Part shown: positions 55,511-64,000 of the stretch, one piece after another
Layout: each line of letters opens with the position of its first letter
Numbering within the stretch: the first letter of the stretch is position 1
Assembly: GCA_944321875.1 (NCBI GenBank)
Contig: CALUMX010000005.1
Location: forward strand, 1-64,000
Direction: 5' to 3'
From: an uncultured Muribaculaceae bacterium
GTDB taxonomy: Bacteria; Bacteroidota; Bacteroidia; Bacteroidales; Muribaculaceae
Length of the DNA stretch: 64,000 nucleotides
The notes under the pieces: model-generated
What the model was told of the DNA's origin: nothing
Seen by the model: only the letters and a program-made list of their open reading frames with translations
Database searches by the model: none
Program-made: the position numbers and the translations under genes

Positions 55511-56515
55511 ATGCGTAACGTTCCTATTTTTTTCAGTTTTGACAGAAACATGGTCATACCGGCAGGCGTGTGTATCACCTCCCTGTTGCAGAATGCCCAT
55601 GCCGACACGTTCTACGACATCTTTATCCTCTGCAGCGAGTCCACCCTACCGGAGGCCGACCGCAGCAAAGTGGGCCGATTGTCCGAAATCTACGACAGCC
55701 GATGCCGCATCACGTTCGTCGAAACCGGCAATGCCTTTCAAGGAGCCTACGAAGTGCGCGACATTACGGAAAGCACCTATAACCGGCTGCTCATACCCCG
55801 GCTGCTGCCGGAACTCAACGCCCGCTATTCGACCAACTACACCACCGTGATTTATCTCGACGTGGACATCATCGTTGAATGCGACCTTTCCGAGTTGCCG
55901 GAGCGATGCGCCGCCCAACCCGACAAATGGATATTCGGTGTCTGCGAGTCGCCGCTGCTGACCAATCCGTCAGCCGACGTCTCCTATTTTGAAAGCATCG
56001 GAGCCGAACCTTCCGGCTACATCAATGCCGGAGTGCTGGTGATGAACGCACAGGCGATGAATGCTGTCGGATTTACAGATAAATGCCTGGCTCACAAGGA
56101 CAGAAAATATGAGTTCCAGGACCAGGACATTATCAACATCGTGGCACGCGGCCATATCGGACAACTGCCGCTAAAATATAATTTCACTTCCGGACTCTAC
56201 ACCGTAACGTTGGAAAACCCGGCATTCGCCGAGCGTTTTTCAGAAGAAATAAAGGATGCGCGGCATGGCGTTATCCACTATACGGGAACCAAGCCGTGGA
56301 AAGGCATGTGTATCCGCTTCGAGCAATGGTGGTACTATTTCCGCTGTTCCATCTACCGCGACGACAGCTACTACAAGGCCTACTACGACTCTCTGCCAAA
56401 GCTACTGTTCAAGGACGAAGAGATTCGCAAGAAATTATTCAAATTAGTCAAGAAGTGGCTGAAATACAAGCTGATGCCCTGGCAGAAGAAATATGCAAGG
56501 TTTTGGAATTCCTGA
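55511..56515 (+). CDS. glycosyltransferase family 8
   Basis: Retaining glycosyltransferase: FFSFDRNMVIPAGVCITSLL opening, the metal-binding DxD in VIYLDVDIIVE (near residue 117), NAGVLVMNAQAMN and the acceptor loop YKFTSGL-like LPLKYNFTSGLY with HYTGTKPWK at the end. 334 residues with a basic C-terminal tail that could touch the membrane. Likely adds galactose or glucose to lipopolysaccharide or another surface glycan. First of a pair with the GT2 gene 49 bases on. Confidence 0.9.
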   Translation: MRNVPIFFSFDRNMVIPAGVCITSLLQNAHADTFYDIFILCSESTLPEADRSKVGRLSEIYDSRCRITFVETGNAFQGAYEVRDITESTYNRLLIPRLLPELNARYSTNYTTVIYLDVDIIVECDLSELPERCAAQPDKWIFGVCESPLLTNPSADVSYFESIGAEPSGYINAGVLVMNAQAMNAVGFTDKCLAHKDRKYEFQDQDIINIVARGHIGQLPLKYNFTSGLYTVTLENPAFAERFSEEIKDARHGVIHYTGTKPWKGMCIRFEQWWYYFRCSIYRDDSYYKAYYDSLPKLLFKDEEIRKKLFKLVKKWLKYKLMPWQKKYARFWNS

Positions 56516-56564
56516 TGCGGGAATGTGCAAGACGCTTGCCTGATGAGATTATTTAGGTTTAATA

Positions 56565-57542
56565 ATGAAGGATAAATCACCATTAGTGAGCGTTATAGTG
56601 CCCAACTATAACTATGCGGCGTTTCTGGATATGCGCATTACGTCCATATTCCGGCAGACGTTTACGGATTATGAATTGATTTTGCTGGACGATGCCTCGT
56701 CCGACAACAGTAGCGCCGTACTTGAGCGCTACCGCAACGATCCGCGCGTATCCCAGATTGTCGTCAACGACAAAAACAGCGGAAGCCCTTTCCAGCAATG
56801 GATGAAGGGCATCAAGCTGGCCCGTGGCAAATGGATATGGATTGCGGAGGCCGACGACATCTGCGAGCCTGATTTTCTGGAAACCTGCATGGAATGCATC
56901 TCCCGCCACGACAACGTGTCGCTCTGCAACGTGGGCAGCCTCTGCATCGACGCCAAGGGGAAACCCATCCTGTTCGACATCAACCAGTGGGCAGGCCGCG
57001 AGCTGAGAGCCAATGACGCTTGTTTCGACGGGAAAAAATACGTTGAGCACAATTTCTTCTGGAAGAATACGGTGGTCAATGCCAGCGGAGTGGTGTTCAA
57101 CCGCGAGAAGGCACTCACCCTCGACGGACGGCGATGGATGGAGATGCGCAACTGCGGCGACTGGATGTTCTGGATGGAAATGGCCATGCTCGGAAACGTC
57201 ATCGAGATTTACAAGATTCTCAACTACTTCCGGCAACACAACTCACAGACGGCCAAGGGAAACCGAAACGGCCGCGGACTGATTGAGAGTTTTGAGATTA
57301 TCCATGCCATTGAGGAGCTTTTCCCCAAAATATCCTGGTCGAAACGTCACCAATGCTACGGAAAATTCTCCCGCTACATGCGCCGCATGCTGAAAGACAA
57401 GGATTTGTTCCGCGAGGTAAAGGTCCACTACACGGAGAATTTCGGCACATCAACGGTGTTTATCCACTACCTGTACTATAAGCTCTGCCGTCATTTTCGC
57501 TTCCTGCCCTGGGTGCTGACGGAGGAGAAGGACCGCCTCTAA
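56565..57542 (+). CDS. glycosyltransferase family 2
   Basis: GT-A fold inverting transferase: VSVIVPNYNYAAFLDMRITS, the acidic LDDASSDNS, and the ADDICEPDF sugar-nucleotide/metal site (the DxD position). 325 residues, no membrane helix. Probably acts on the same surface polysaccharide as the GT8 enzyme. The exact sugar cannot be inferred. No wzx/wzy gene is adjacent. Confidence 0.9.
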   Translation: MKDKSPLVSVIVPNYNYAAFLDMRITSIFRQTFTDYELILLDDASSDNSSAVLERYRNDPRVSQIVVNDKNSGSPFQQWMKGIKLARGKWIWIAEADDICEPDFLETCMECISRHDNVSLCNVGSLCIDAKGKPILFDINQWAGRELRANDACFDGKKYVEHNFFWKNTVVNASGVVFNREKALTLDGRRWMEMRNCGDWMFWMEMAMLGNVIEIYKILNYFRQHNSQTAKGNRNGRGLIESFEIIHAIEELFPKISWSKRHQCYGKFSRYMRRMLKDKDLFREVKVHYTENFGTSTVFIHYLYYKLCRHFRFLPWVLTEEKDRL

Positions 57543-57585
57543 GGCCCCGTTTTTTCGACGAAATGGCATTTCGTTAGAAATTAAT

Positions 57586-57773
57586 CACTATCTTTGGATA
57601 AGATAGGATACGGCTCGGCAAAGTCATAACTTGAAAACTTCGCTTTCGTTTTGCCTTTGCGCTCGCCTTTCACTATCTTTGGATAAGATAGGAGGCGGCT
57701 CGGCAAAGTCTCAACTTGAAAACTTCACTTTCGTTTTGCCTTTGCGCTCGCCTTTCACTATCTTTGGATAAGA
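57586..57773 (+). repeat. 85-bp tandem repeat (two full copies plus partial third) carrying promoters
   Basis: Copy 1 is 57586-57670, copy 2 is 57671-57755 (five differences in 85), and a partial third copy of 18 bases starts at 57756. Each copy begins CACTATCTTTGGATAAGA, which includes a TATCTTTG -7 box and the dyad CTATCTT-tggat-AAGATAG. The TTTG of one copy lies exactly 20 bases before the TATCTTTG of the next (57650-57653 to 57674-57681; 57735-57738 to 57759-57766), so the repeats make two complete tandem promoters pointing at rbfA. Confidence 0.9.
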
Positions 57774-57788
57774 GACCCAATTTATTTT

Positions 57789-58169
57789 ATGGAAACAACA
57801 AGACAAGCTAAGATTGCACGATTACTGCAAAAAGAATTAAGTGAACTGTTTCGCCGTCAGACGGCAGCCATGGGTGGCGTACTCGTATCGGTAAGCGCCG
57901 TACGCGTATCGCCCGACCTGAGCATCGCCCGCGGCTACCTGAGCATTTTCCCTTCGGAAAAGGCCGGCGAGATTCTGAAAAATATCAACAACAGCGCCAA
58001 GTCAATCCGTTACGAACTGGCCAAGACACTGCGCTACCAACTGCGCAAAACGCCGGAATTGTCGTTCTTCATCGACGATTCCCTCGACTACATCGAACAC
58101 ATCGACAACATCCTCAAGCAGGATGCCGCGCTCCATCGCAACGACGAGGAAGAGACGGAGGAGAAATAA
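57789..58169 (+). CDS. rbfA: ribosome-binding factor A
   Basis: Late 30S maturation factor binding 16S rRNA. The KH-like domain is recognisable: ARLLQKELSELFRR at the start, VRVSPDLSIARGYLSIFPS, and ELAKTLRYQLRKTPELSFFI followed by DDSLDYIEHIDNIL. 126 residues with an acidic tail. It has tandem promoters in the repeat just upstream and is followed at 12 bases by an FtsX-like permease gene. Confidence 0.93.
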   Translation: METTRQAKIARLLQKELSELFRRQTAAMGGVLVSVSAVRVSPDLSIARGYLSIFPSEKAGEILKNINNSAKSIRYELAKTLRYQLRKTPELSFFIDDSLDYIEHIDNILKQDAALHRNDEEETEEK

Positions 58170-58181
58170 TATCGGTTACCG

Positions 58182-59423
58182 ATGAATCTGTTTCCGCTTA
58201 AAATAGCTTTGCGCTACTTCCGCGCGAAGAAGGGACATACGGCCGTGAGTATCATCTCGGCCATTTCCGTATGTGCCGTCGCCGTCACCGCCCTTGCGAT
58301 GATTTGCGTCATGTCGGTATTCAACGGATTCAGCGGACTGGTCGACAGCAAGATGTCGCTGCTCGAGCCTGAGCTGCGCGTGGTGGCCGCCAAAGGTGCG
58401 GTCATAGGCAATGCCGACAGCCTCGCGTCAGTGGCACGCACCGTCGAGGGCGTAAAAGCGGCACAGCCCACCATTACGGAAAACGCGCTCGCCATCTACG
58501 GCAACCGGCAGATTCCCATAACGGTAAAAGGCGTCAGGGGGAACTACGACAGCATCGTCAACGTCCGCCCGCTCATCCTGCCCGACGGCGGAGGTAAGTT
58601 CCTGCTCTACGACGAGAAACTTGCTACCGACATGGCCGTGATGAGCATCGGAGCGGCCACTTCAGTCGAGGCACGGCCGGGCTATGCCACTCCGTGCTAT
58701 CTCTATGCGCCGAAACGCGTAGGGCCCGTCAACGTGGCCAATCCCGCCTCGGCATTCCGCCGCATTCCCGTCATGGTAGCCGGCGTGTTTGAGCTGAAGC
58801 AGCCGGAATATGACCAGAACTATGTGTTCACCTCTCTTGAGGTGGCACGCCGTCTTTACGACTACACCAAGGAGGCGACTGCCGTTGAGATTGCGCTCAA
58901 GCCCGGAGCCGGTGAGAGCCGTGTGATGTCGGCACTGTCCGAGCGGCTGGGCGACAGCTACCGCGTGGAAAACCGGCTGATGCAGCACGACCAGTCACTG
59001 AAGCTCATCAACGTAGAGAAATGGATTTCCACCCTGCTGCTGACCCTCATTCTGGTCGTTGCCTCGTTCAACGTATTCACGACGCTTGCCATCCTGATTT
59101 TTGAGAAACGCGACAGCATCGCCACGCTGCATGCCCTGGGCGCCGACAATGCCACTGTGGCACGCATCTTCGTGCTGGAGGGATGGATGGTATCGCTCGC
59201 CGGAGCAGTAGCCGGGGTTGTCGTCGGCGTTATTCTCTGCCTGATTCAGGAACATTTCGGCGTAATCCGACTGAGCGCCGACACGAGCAACCTGCTGATT
59301 GACACCTACCCTGTCGCCGTCTCTCTGACCGACACGCTCATCGTGTTCGGCATCGTTTCGCTCGTAGGTTTTGCCGCCTCTGCCGCCACGGTAAGAGCCA
59401 TGCGCAGCAGTCTGCGGAAATAG
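58182..59423 (+). CDS. FtsX-like ABC permease, LolC/LolE type
   Basis: 413 residues: cytoplasmic N-terminal ALRYFRAKKGHTAVSIISAI, first membrane helix (VCAVAVTALAMICVMSVF), a large periplasmic domain, and three C-terminal helices (LLLTLILVVASFNVFTTLAI, MVSLAGAVAGVVVGVILC, DTLIVFGIVSLVGFAASA). The pattern is that of the lipoprotein-releasing permeases LolC/E, which move lipoproteins to the outer-membrane carrier. The matching ATPase is not adjacent. Co-transcribed with rbfA. Confidence 0.88.
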   Translation: MNLFPLKIALRYFRAKKGHTAVSIISAISVCAVAVTALAMICVMSVFNGFSGLVDSKMSLLEPELRVVAAKGAVIGNADSLASVARTVEGVKAAQPTITENALAIYGNRQIPITVKGVRGNYDSIVNVRPLILPDGGGKFLLYDEKLATDMAVMSIGAATSVEARPGYATPCYLYAPKRVGPVNVANPASAFRRIPVMVAGVFELKQPEYDQNYVFTSLEVARRLYDYTKEATAVEIALKPGAGESRVMSALSERLGDSYRVENRLMQHDQSLKLINVEKWISTLLLTLILVVASFNVFTTLAILIFEKRDSIATLHALGADNATVARIFVLEGWMVSLAGAVAGVVVGVILCLIQEHFGVIRLSADTSNLLIDTYPVAVSLTDTLIVFGIVSLVGFAASAATVRAMRSSLRK

Positions 59424-59459
59424 AGCGGCCCACGGACGACGCAAATAGCAGAGTACGGA

Positions 59460-59491
59460 TTTGTTTTTCTCTCTTTTTTTACTTATCTTTA
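59460..59491 (+). promoter_or_regulatory. promoter of the DUF4254-GT9-ruvB unit
   Basis: TTTG (59460-59463), 20 bases, TATCTTTA (59484-59491), one base off the -7 consensus. Confidence 0.65.
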
Positions 59492-59568
59492 CCTTCCTGA
59501 TGGTTAACGTCCCCATTTTCAAGGACAAAAACCGTTGTTTTATTACGAATCAACTAAAGAAATAGTAT

Positions 59569-60180
59569 ATGAATGCTTTTGTAGAAAAATGCAACAAGAT
59601 TTTTGGAGAAACGACGCTCCATTATCATAAGTTCGACAACATCGACGCTGTGCCGGAAAACCCATACGAAGCCGGTACGATTGATGACGTTCTGTTCCGC
59701 AAGAACTGGATTGACGCCGTACAGTGGCACATGGAGGACATCATCCGCGACCCGCAGATTGACCCGGTAGAGGCTCTTGCGCTGAAACGCCGCATCGACA
59801 AGTCAAACCAAGACCGTACGGACCTTGTTGAAGACATCGATACTTATTTCCGCGAACTCTACAAAGACGTGAAGACGGCAGCCGACGCTACCATCAACAC
59901 CGAAAGCCCGGCATGGGCCATCGACCGCCTGTCGATTCTCGCGCTGAAAATCTACCACATGCGCCAGGAGACAGAGCGTACCGACGCCTCTGCCGAACAC
60001 ATCGCTAAATGTACGGCGAAACTCAACGTGCTGCTCGAACAGCAGGTTGACCTCTCTACTGCCATCGGCCAGCTTCTCGACGACATCGCAGCAGGCCGCA
60101 AGTACATGAAGGTCTACCGCCAGATGAAGATGTATAACGACGCAGACACAAATCCTGTGCTCTACGCCGCTAAGAAATAA
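59569..60180 (+). CDS. DUF4254 protein
   Basis: 203 residues, all helical, no signal peptide. DDVLFRKNWIDAVQWHMEDI, DPVEALALKRRIDKSNQDR and INTESPAWAIDRLSIL are the conserved parts of DUF4254. Function is unknown. In Bacteroidales it is, as I recall, often next to heptosyltransferase-type GT9 genes, as here (15 bases), so a role in lipopolysaccharide core assembly is plausible but inferred. Confidence 0.88.
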   Translation: MNAFVEKCNKIFGETTLHYHKFDNIDAVPENPYEAGTIDDVLFRKNWIDAVQWHMEDIIRDPQIDPVEALALKRRIDKSNQDRTDLVEDIDTYFRELYKDVKTAADATINTESPAWAIDRLSILALKIYHMRQETERTDASAEHIAKCTAKLNVLLEQQVDLSTAIGQLLDDIAAGRKYMKVYRQMKMYNDADTNPVLYAAKK

Positions 60181-60195
60181 TAACCTGTATTTGAT

Positions 60196-61272
60196 TTGGA
60201 ACACAGAAATCCGGAATACAGCAACGTTCTATTGGTACGGTTCTCGGCACTCGGCGATGTGGCGATGACCGTACCTGTGGTTTATTCCGTGTGCCATGCC
60301 TTTCCCGAAACGCGGTTCGTGATGCTCACGCAGAAGTTCACGACCTCGCTGTTTGTCAACGCCCCCGCCAACCTGACGGTCGTGGGTGTCGACCTGAAAG
60401 CGCCCGAATGCCACGGAGTGGCAGGACTGTGGCATCTGGCGGCTAAAATGGTAGCCGACTATGCCATCGATGCCTATGCCGACCTGCACGACGTGTTGCG
60501 CAGCCGTCTGATAGGGCTTTACTGCTCGCTGCACCGCATTCCGGTGTTCCGCATCGACAAGGGCCGCGGAGAGAAACGCCGGCTCATCCATCACGGCGAC
60601 AAACCGCTGAGCCATCTGCGCACGACCCACGAGCGTTATGCCGAGGTGCTGCGCCGCATGGGCTTTGAGTTCGACTGCCGGTTTACGTCGGTCTACACCG
60701 ACGGTACCGACGCTTCCGTCTACGCCGATATAACGACTCCCAAGAAAGCCGGAGAACAATGGATAGGCATCGCTCCTTTCGCCAAGCACAAAGGAAAGAT
60801 TTACCCCTTTGAGCGGATGCGGGAAGTGGTGGCGCTGCTCCTGCAGAAAGGGAACCGCCGGATTTTCCTCTTCGGAGGAGGCGCGGAAGAACAGCAGTTG
60901 CTGCGCTCGCTGGCCGATACAGCCCCTGACAGCATCGTCTCCCTGGCGGAAAAACGCCACGGCTTTGCCAAAGAGATGGCGCTGATGAGCGACATGGACG
61001 TGATGGTATCGATGGACTCGGCCAATATGCACATTGCCTCCCTCGTAGGTCTTCCCGTCGTTTCCGTATGGGGACAGACACATCCGTTCTGCGGATTCAC
61101 AGGCTGGCAGCAGGCGGAGAACAACGAGGTGCAGCTCGACCTGCCCTGCCGACCCTGCTCGGTGTTCGGCAACAAGGAATGCCATCTGGCTACACCCTAC
61201 GCCTGCATGACAGGCATACGCCCGGAAATGGTGGCCGAGAGGGTGGAGAAAGTGTTGGACAACAAGAAATAA
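60196..61272 (+). CDS. glycosyltransferase family 9 (heptosyltransferase-like)
   Basis: GT-B enzyme: NVLLVRFSALGDVAMTVPVV at the N-terminus and IGIAPFAKHKGKIYPFERM with MVSMDSANMHIASLVGLPVV and WGQTHPF at the C-terminal nucleotide-sugar site match WaaC/WaaF/RfaQ-type transferases. Start is a TTG: no upstream ATG exists in frame after the stop at 60181, and the first ATG inside the frame would cut the GT9 motif. 358 residues. It should add a core sugar to lipid A-core. ruvB starts 9 bases after its stop. Confidence 0.88.
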   Translation: MEHRNPEYSNVLLVRFSALGDVAMTVPVVYSVCHAFPETRFVMLTQKFTTSLFVNAPANLTVVGVDLKAPECHGVAGLWHLAAKMVADYAIDAYADLHDVLRSRLIGLYCSLHRIPVFRIDKGRGEKRRLIHHGDKPLSHLRTTHERYAEVLRRMGFEFDCRFTSVYTDGTDASVYADITTPKKAGEQWIGIAPFAKHKGKIYPFERMREVVALLLQKGNRRIFLFGGGAEEQQLLRSLADTAPDSIVSLAEKRHGFAKEMALMSDMDVMVSMDSANMHIASLVGLPVVSVWGQTHPFCGFTGWQQAENNEVQLDLPCRPCSVFGNKECHLATPYACMTGIRPEMVAERVEKVLDNKK

Positions 61273-61281
61273 CAAAGAAGA

Positions 61282-62301
61282 ATGAGCGAAGAATTCGACA
61301 TACGCAACAGCCGCATCGACGGCGACCGTGACTTCGAGCGAGCCTTGCGCCCGCTCGTTTTTGATGATTTCAGCGGCCAGGAGAAAATCATCGAGAACCT
61401 GCGCGTGTTTGTGCAAGCCGCCAAGATGAGAGGCGAGGCTCTCGACCATACGCTGCTCTACGGCCCTCCGGGACTCGGAAAAACGACGCTGAGCAACATC
61501 ATGGCCAACGAGCTGGGCGTAGGCTTCAAGATTACGTCCGGCCCCGTACTCGACAAACCGGGTGACCTGGCCGGCATCCTCACCTCGCTGGAGGAGAACG
61601 ACGTGCTTTTCATCGACGAGATTCACCGCCTGAACCCTGTCGTCGAGGAGTATCTCTACTCGGCAATGGAGGACTACCGCATCGACATCATGATTGACAA
61701 AGGTCCGGGCGCACGCTCCATCCAGCTCAACCTGGCGCCGTTTACGCTCATCGGTGCCACAACCCGCAGCGGACTGCTCACTCCGCCGCTGCGTGCCCGC
61801 TTCGGCATTAACTGCCACCTGGAATACTACGACCACAGCGTGCTGCAACGCATCGTGCTGCGCTCTGCCTCCCTGCTCGGCGTGAAATGCACGGAAGAGG
61901 CAGCTACGGAAATTGCCCTGCGCAGCCGGGGAACGCCCCGTGTGGCCAACGCCTTGCTGCGACGTGTGCGCGATTTCGCCCAGGTGAAAGGTTCCGGAGA
62001 GATTGACCCTGAAATTGCACGCTACTCACTGGAGGCGCTCAACATCGACCGCTACGGCCTCGACGAGGTCGACAACAAACTGCTGCTGACGATTATCGAC
62101 AAGTTCGGCGGCGGTCCTGTGGGTCTGAACACGATTGCCACCGCGCTCGGCGAAGACGCAGAGACGGTGGAGGAAGTCTACGAACCGTTCCTCATCAAGG
62201 AAGGTTTCATCAAGCGCACGCCCCGCGGCCGCGAAGTGACGATGCTGGCCTACGAGCATCTGCACAAGACACCCCGCGCCTATCAGGACGGTCTTTTCTG
62301 A
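61282..62301 (+). CDS. ruvB: Holliday junction branch-migration ATPase
   Basis: AAA+ motor that works with RuvA and RuvC in recombination. N-terminal linker [19 protein letters not shown], Walker [10 protein letters not shown] (61-69), Walker [11 protein letters not shown], sensor 1 [12 protein letters not shown], and C-terminal winged helix [12 protein letters not shown] with [18 protein letters not shown]. 339 residues, typical. ruvA is not adjacent. Followed by a hairpin (62325-62354). Confidence 0.97.
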   Translation: MSEEFDIRNSRIDGDRDFERALRPLVFDDFSGQEKIIENLRVFVQAAKMRGEALDHTLLYGPPGLGKTTLSNIMANELGVGFKITSGPVLDKPGDLAGILTSLEENDVLFIDEIHRLNPVVEEYLYSAMEDYRIDIMIDKGPGARSIQLNLAPFTLIGATTRSGLLTPPLRARFGINCHLEYYDHSVLQRIVLRSASLLGVKCTEEAATEIALRSRGTPRVANALLRRVRDFAQVKGSGEIDPEIARYSLEALNIDRYGLDEVDNKLLLTIIDKFGGGPVGLNTIATALGEDAETVEEVYEPFLIKEGFIKRTPRGREVTMLAYEHLHKTPRAYQDGLF

Positions 62302-62324
62302 GAAATGCGAAAAAGCATAAACGG

Positions 62325-62356
62325 TTGCCCTGCCATTGCGGTGGGGCAATTTTGTT
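62325..62356 (+). terminator. terminator after ruvB
   Basis: TTGCCC (62325-62330) and GGGCAA (62344-62349), with an inner CC/GG pair, followed by TTTTGTTT. Confidence 0.75.
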
Positions 62357-62389
62357 TCTGCACCGAACAGCGATTTCCGGCGGCATTAC

Positions 62390-62420
62390 TTGCCGGACTA
62401 CGGGAAATTGACTAATTTTA
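62390..62420 (+). promoter_or_regulatory. promoter of the second leucine-rich-repeat gene
   Basis: TTG (62390-62392), 20 bases, TAATTTTA (62413-62420), one base off consensus. Confidence 0.6.
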
Positions 62421-62441
62421 GGCAACTTAGCAAGACACACC

Positions 62442-64000
62442 ATGAAACATACGCTGACATTCCTGCTTCTTCTGCTGCTGAACGCAACCACATTGCGGGC
62501 CTACTCGCGGTTTACTTCCGACGGCCTGACCTACCAGACCCTGTCGGAAACGGAAGTTGCCGTCACCGGCTTCACCCGGGAGAGCCAGAGCATCGTGATT
62601 CCCTCCGAAGTGGAACACGACGGCATCCTCTATGCGGTAAGCGAAATCGGCCAATGGGCTTTCTCCGGATGCTCCGCACAAGTGTTCTCACTGCCGGAGA
62701 GCCTGCGCTCCATCGGAAAATCAGCCTTTACAGGGAGCGGGCTCATTGCCATCGAGCTCCCGGCGGCGGTAACGTTCCTCGGCGCGGAAGCGTTCAGCGA
62801 CTGCCGCTCGTTGACGGCAGTCACCCTGTCCTCCGGAATCACGGAAATCGGCGAACGCACGTTCTCCGGATGCACGTTCCTCACGACCGTTACCCTGCCC
62901 GACCGGATAAGCATCATCGGCGAAGAAGCCTTTCTGGAATGCACCGCCCTCTCTTCCCTCCAATTCCCCCAATCGCTTACCTCCATAAGAAGCCGGGCCT
63001 TCAAAGGCTGTCAGTCGCTTGCATCCGTTGCGCTGAGCGGTAACGTCAAAGCCATCGAAAGCGAGGCGTTCAGCGGCTGCACCGCGTTGCGCTCAGTAGC
63101 AGTTCAGGAGGGGCTGAGAACCATCGGAGAGGAAACTTTCTCCGGCTGCCGCTCTCTGACGGGCATCGCCCTTCCCAGTAGCATAACAACCATCGGCAGC
63201 GGAGCATTCCGCCAATGCGAGGCACTGTCGGCCATCGCTCTTCAGGAAGGACTGACAAGCATCGGTGCCGATGCCTTCCGCGACTGCACGACACTGGCGT
63301 CCGTGCAACTGCCCACCTCCGTGACAACGGTAGGAACAGGCGCATTCGCCGGATGTACGGCTCTGACATCCGCTTCCTTATCCGAAAAATTAAATATAGT
63401 GGACGAAGGCACATTTGCCGGGTGCCTGCAATTGAAAGAAATACGACTGCCGGAGAATGTAATCGCTATCGGAAATAGCGCGTTCTACGGCTGCGAAGCG
63501 TTGACGGCGCTGACGCTGTCGGAAAGCCTGATGACCATTGGCGATGAAGCCTTCCGCAACTGCCGGAGTCTTCCGTCTGTTGCCATTCCCGTCAAAGTGT
63601 CGGCGATAGGCACCGATGTGTTCCAGGGCTGCGACCGATTGGAACGTTTTGAGGTCGCGGAGGAAAATTCCGCCTTTGCCGCTGACGAAGGTGTGCTGCT
63701 CAACCACAGCCAAACCACCCTGCTCCGCTATCCGCCGGCAAAAACGGGTGACGCCTATACCGTTCCGGCCGGCGTGACAAGCCTCGGACGCAACGCATTC
63801 AGCAACAGCCGACTAACGGAAATCTCTCTTTCCGGCAATCTTACGGCAATCGGATGGGGAGCGTTCGCCAACTGCGGACAACTGAAGGCAATCGCACTGC
63901 CTGTGTCGGTGAGAACCATCGAGGACTGGGCTTTTGACGGCTGCGAGGCACTGGCAGAACTGACCAACCGCAACCCGCAGCCTCAACCCGTTAGAACCAA
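62442..64000 (+). CDS. secreted BspA-like leucine-rich-repeat protein (truncated by the window end)
   Basis: Open from the ATG at 62442 with no stop to the window edge (519 codons). Signal peptide LTFLLLLLLNATTLRA, then about 17 LRR_5 repeats of 23 residues with the pattern L-x-IG-x-x-AF-x-GC-x-x-L (for example TEIGERTFSGC, TTIGSGAFRQC, MTIGDEAFRNC), which is the BspA/Treponema-type repeat. Nearly every repeat has a cysteine after the glycine or near it. Surface adhesin function is known for the family; ligand unknown. It is a distant relative of the BspA-like protein at 31-33 kb. Confidence 0.88.
   Translation, partial: MKHTLTFLLLLLLNATTLRAYSRFTSDGLTYQTLSETEVAVTGFTRESQSIVIPSEVEHDGILYAVSEIGQWAFSGCSAQVFSLPESLRSIGKSAFTGSGLIAIELPAAVTFLGAEAFSDCRSLTAVTLSSGITEIGERTFSGCTFLTTVTLPDRISIIGEEAFLECTALSSLQFPQSLTSIRSRAFKGCQSLASVALSGNVKAIESEAFSGCTALRSVAVQEGLRTIGEETFSGCRSLTGIALPSSITTIGSGAFRQCEALSAIALQEGLTSIGADAFRDCTTLASVQLPTSVTTVGTGAFAGCTALTSASLSEKLNIVDEGTFAGCLQLKEIRLPENVIAIGNSAFYGCEALTALTLSESLMTIGDEAFRNCRSLPSVAIPVKVSAIGTDVFQGCDRLERFEVAEENSAFAADEGVLLNHSQTTLLRYPPAKTGDAYTVPAGVTSLGRNAFSNSRLTEISLSGNLTAIGWGAFANCGQLKAIALPVSVRTIEDWAFDGCEALAELTNRNPQPQPVRT

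Noticed and set aside
57586-57773. The 85-bp repeats as a CRISPR array or transposon end
   Set aside because: Copies are directly adjacent without unique spacers and there is no transposase; promoter-bearing tandem repeat is the better description.
60229-61848. 539-codon minus-strand frame over GT9 and ruvB
   Set aside because: Spans two real genes with strong motifs on the other strand; shadow from codon bias.

Overview
The window looks like chromosomal DNA of a Bacteroidales bacterium, probably a gut or oral member of the Bacteroidaceae/Prevotellaceae. The grounds are promoters of the Bacteroidetes type (TTTG or TTG, about 20 bases, then TAnnTTTG) in front of many genes, few Shine-Dalgarno sequences, BspA-like leucine-rich-repeat proteins and secreted proteins ending in a short C-terminal domain, SufE, DUF4254 and an L-fucose operon in the Bacteroides order fucI-fucA-fucK-fucP. 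Genus assignment is inference. Most of the window is well-spaced single-copy chromosomal genes with C-ending codon bias. I see no CRISPR array, transposase, rRNA operon or integrated phage.

Layout. 1-8.2 kb: an AraC regulator and a secreted choloylglycine-hydrolase-like enzyme, divergent from a TolC/HlyD/fused-ABC/two-permease efflux operon. 8.3-13.7 kb: the fucose operon, with long hairpins in two of its intergenic gaps. 13.7-18.6 kb: a small outer-membrane protein and the lysS-gpsA-pgi operon. 18.7-21.5 kb: nadB and an NAD-dependent epimerase. 21.5-23.9 kb: a hipBA-type toxin-antitoxin pair with a palindromic operator region, and a small membrane protein. 24.1-27.9 kb: a lipoprotein MsrA-MsrB fusion and a sufE / membrane protein / peptide transporter operon. 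28.0-31.0 kb: two poorly understood genes, a 787-residue orphan and a 147-residue protein resembling the isolated C-terminal domain of FtsZ. 31.1-36.0 kb: a BspA-like protein and aroQ-pyk-O-methyltransferase. 36.1-39.3 kb: xerD-like recombinase, tRNA-Leu(CAG), a SlyD-like isomerase, a candidate small RNA and two small lipoproteins. 39.4-47.7 kb: a seven-gene run rimP-nusA-infB-folK-dusB-GIN protein-flippase. 48.0-55.4 kb: two tandem modular surface proteins and a tricorn-like protease. 55.5-64.0 kb: two glycosyltransferases, an 85-bp tandem repeat carrying promoters before rbfA and an FtsX-like permease, DUF4254-GT9-ruvB, and a truncated second leucine-rich-repeat protein that runs off the end.

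Working together: the left end reads as a sense, hydrolyse and export module for an acylated compound (inference). The fucose operon gives complete uptake and conversion of L-fucose to dihydroxyacetone phosphate and lactaldehyde. The middle is housekeeping translation, glycolysis and cofactor synthesis. The least explained items are the FtsZ-C-like protein, the 787-residue orphan, the small RNA at 38.05-38.17 kb and the promoter-bearing 85-bp repeats.
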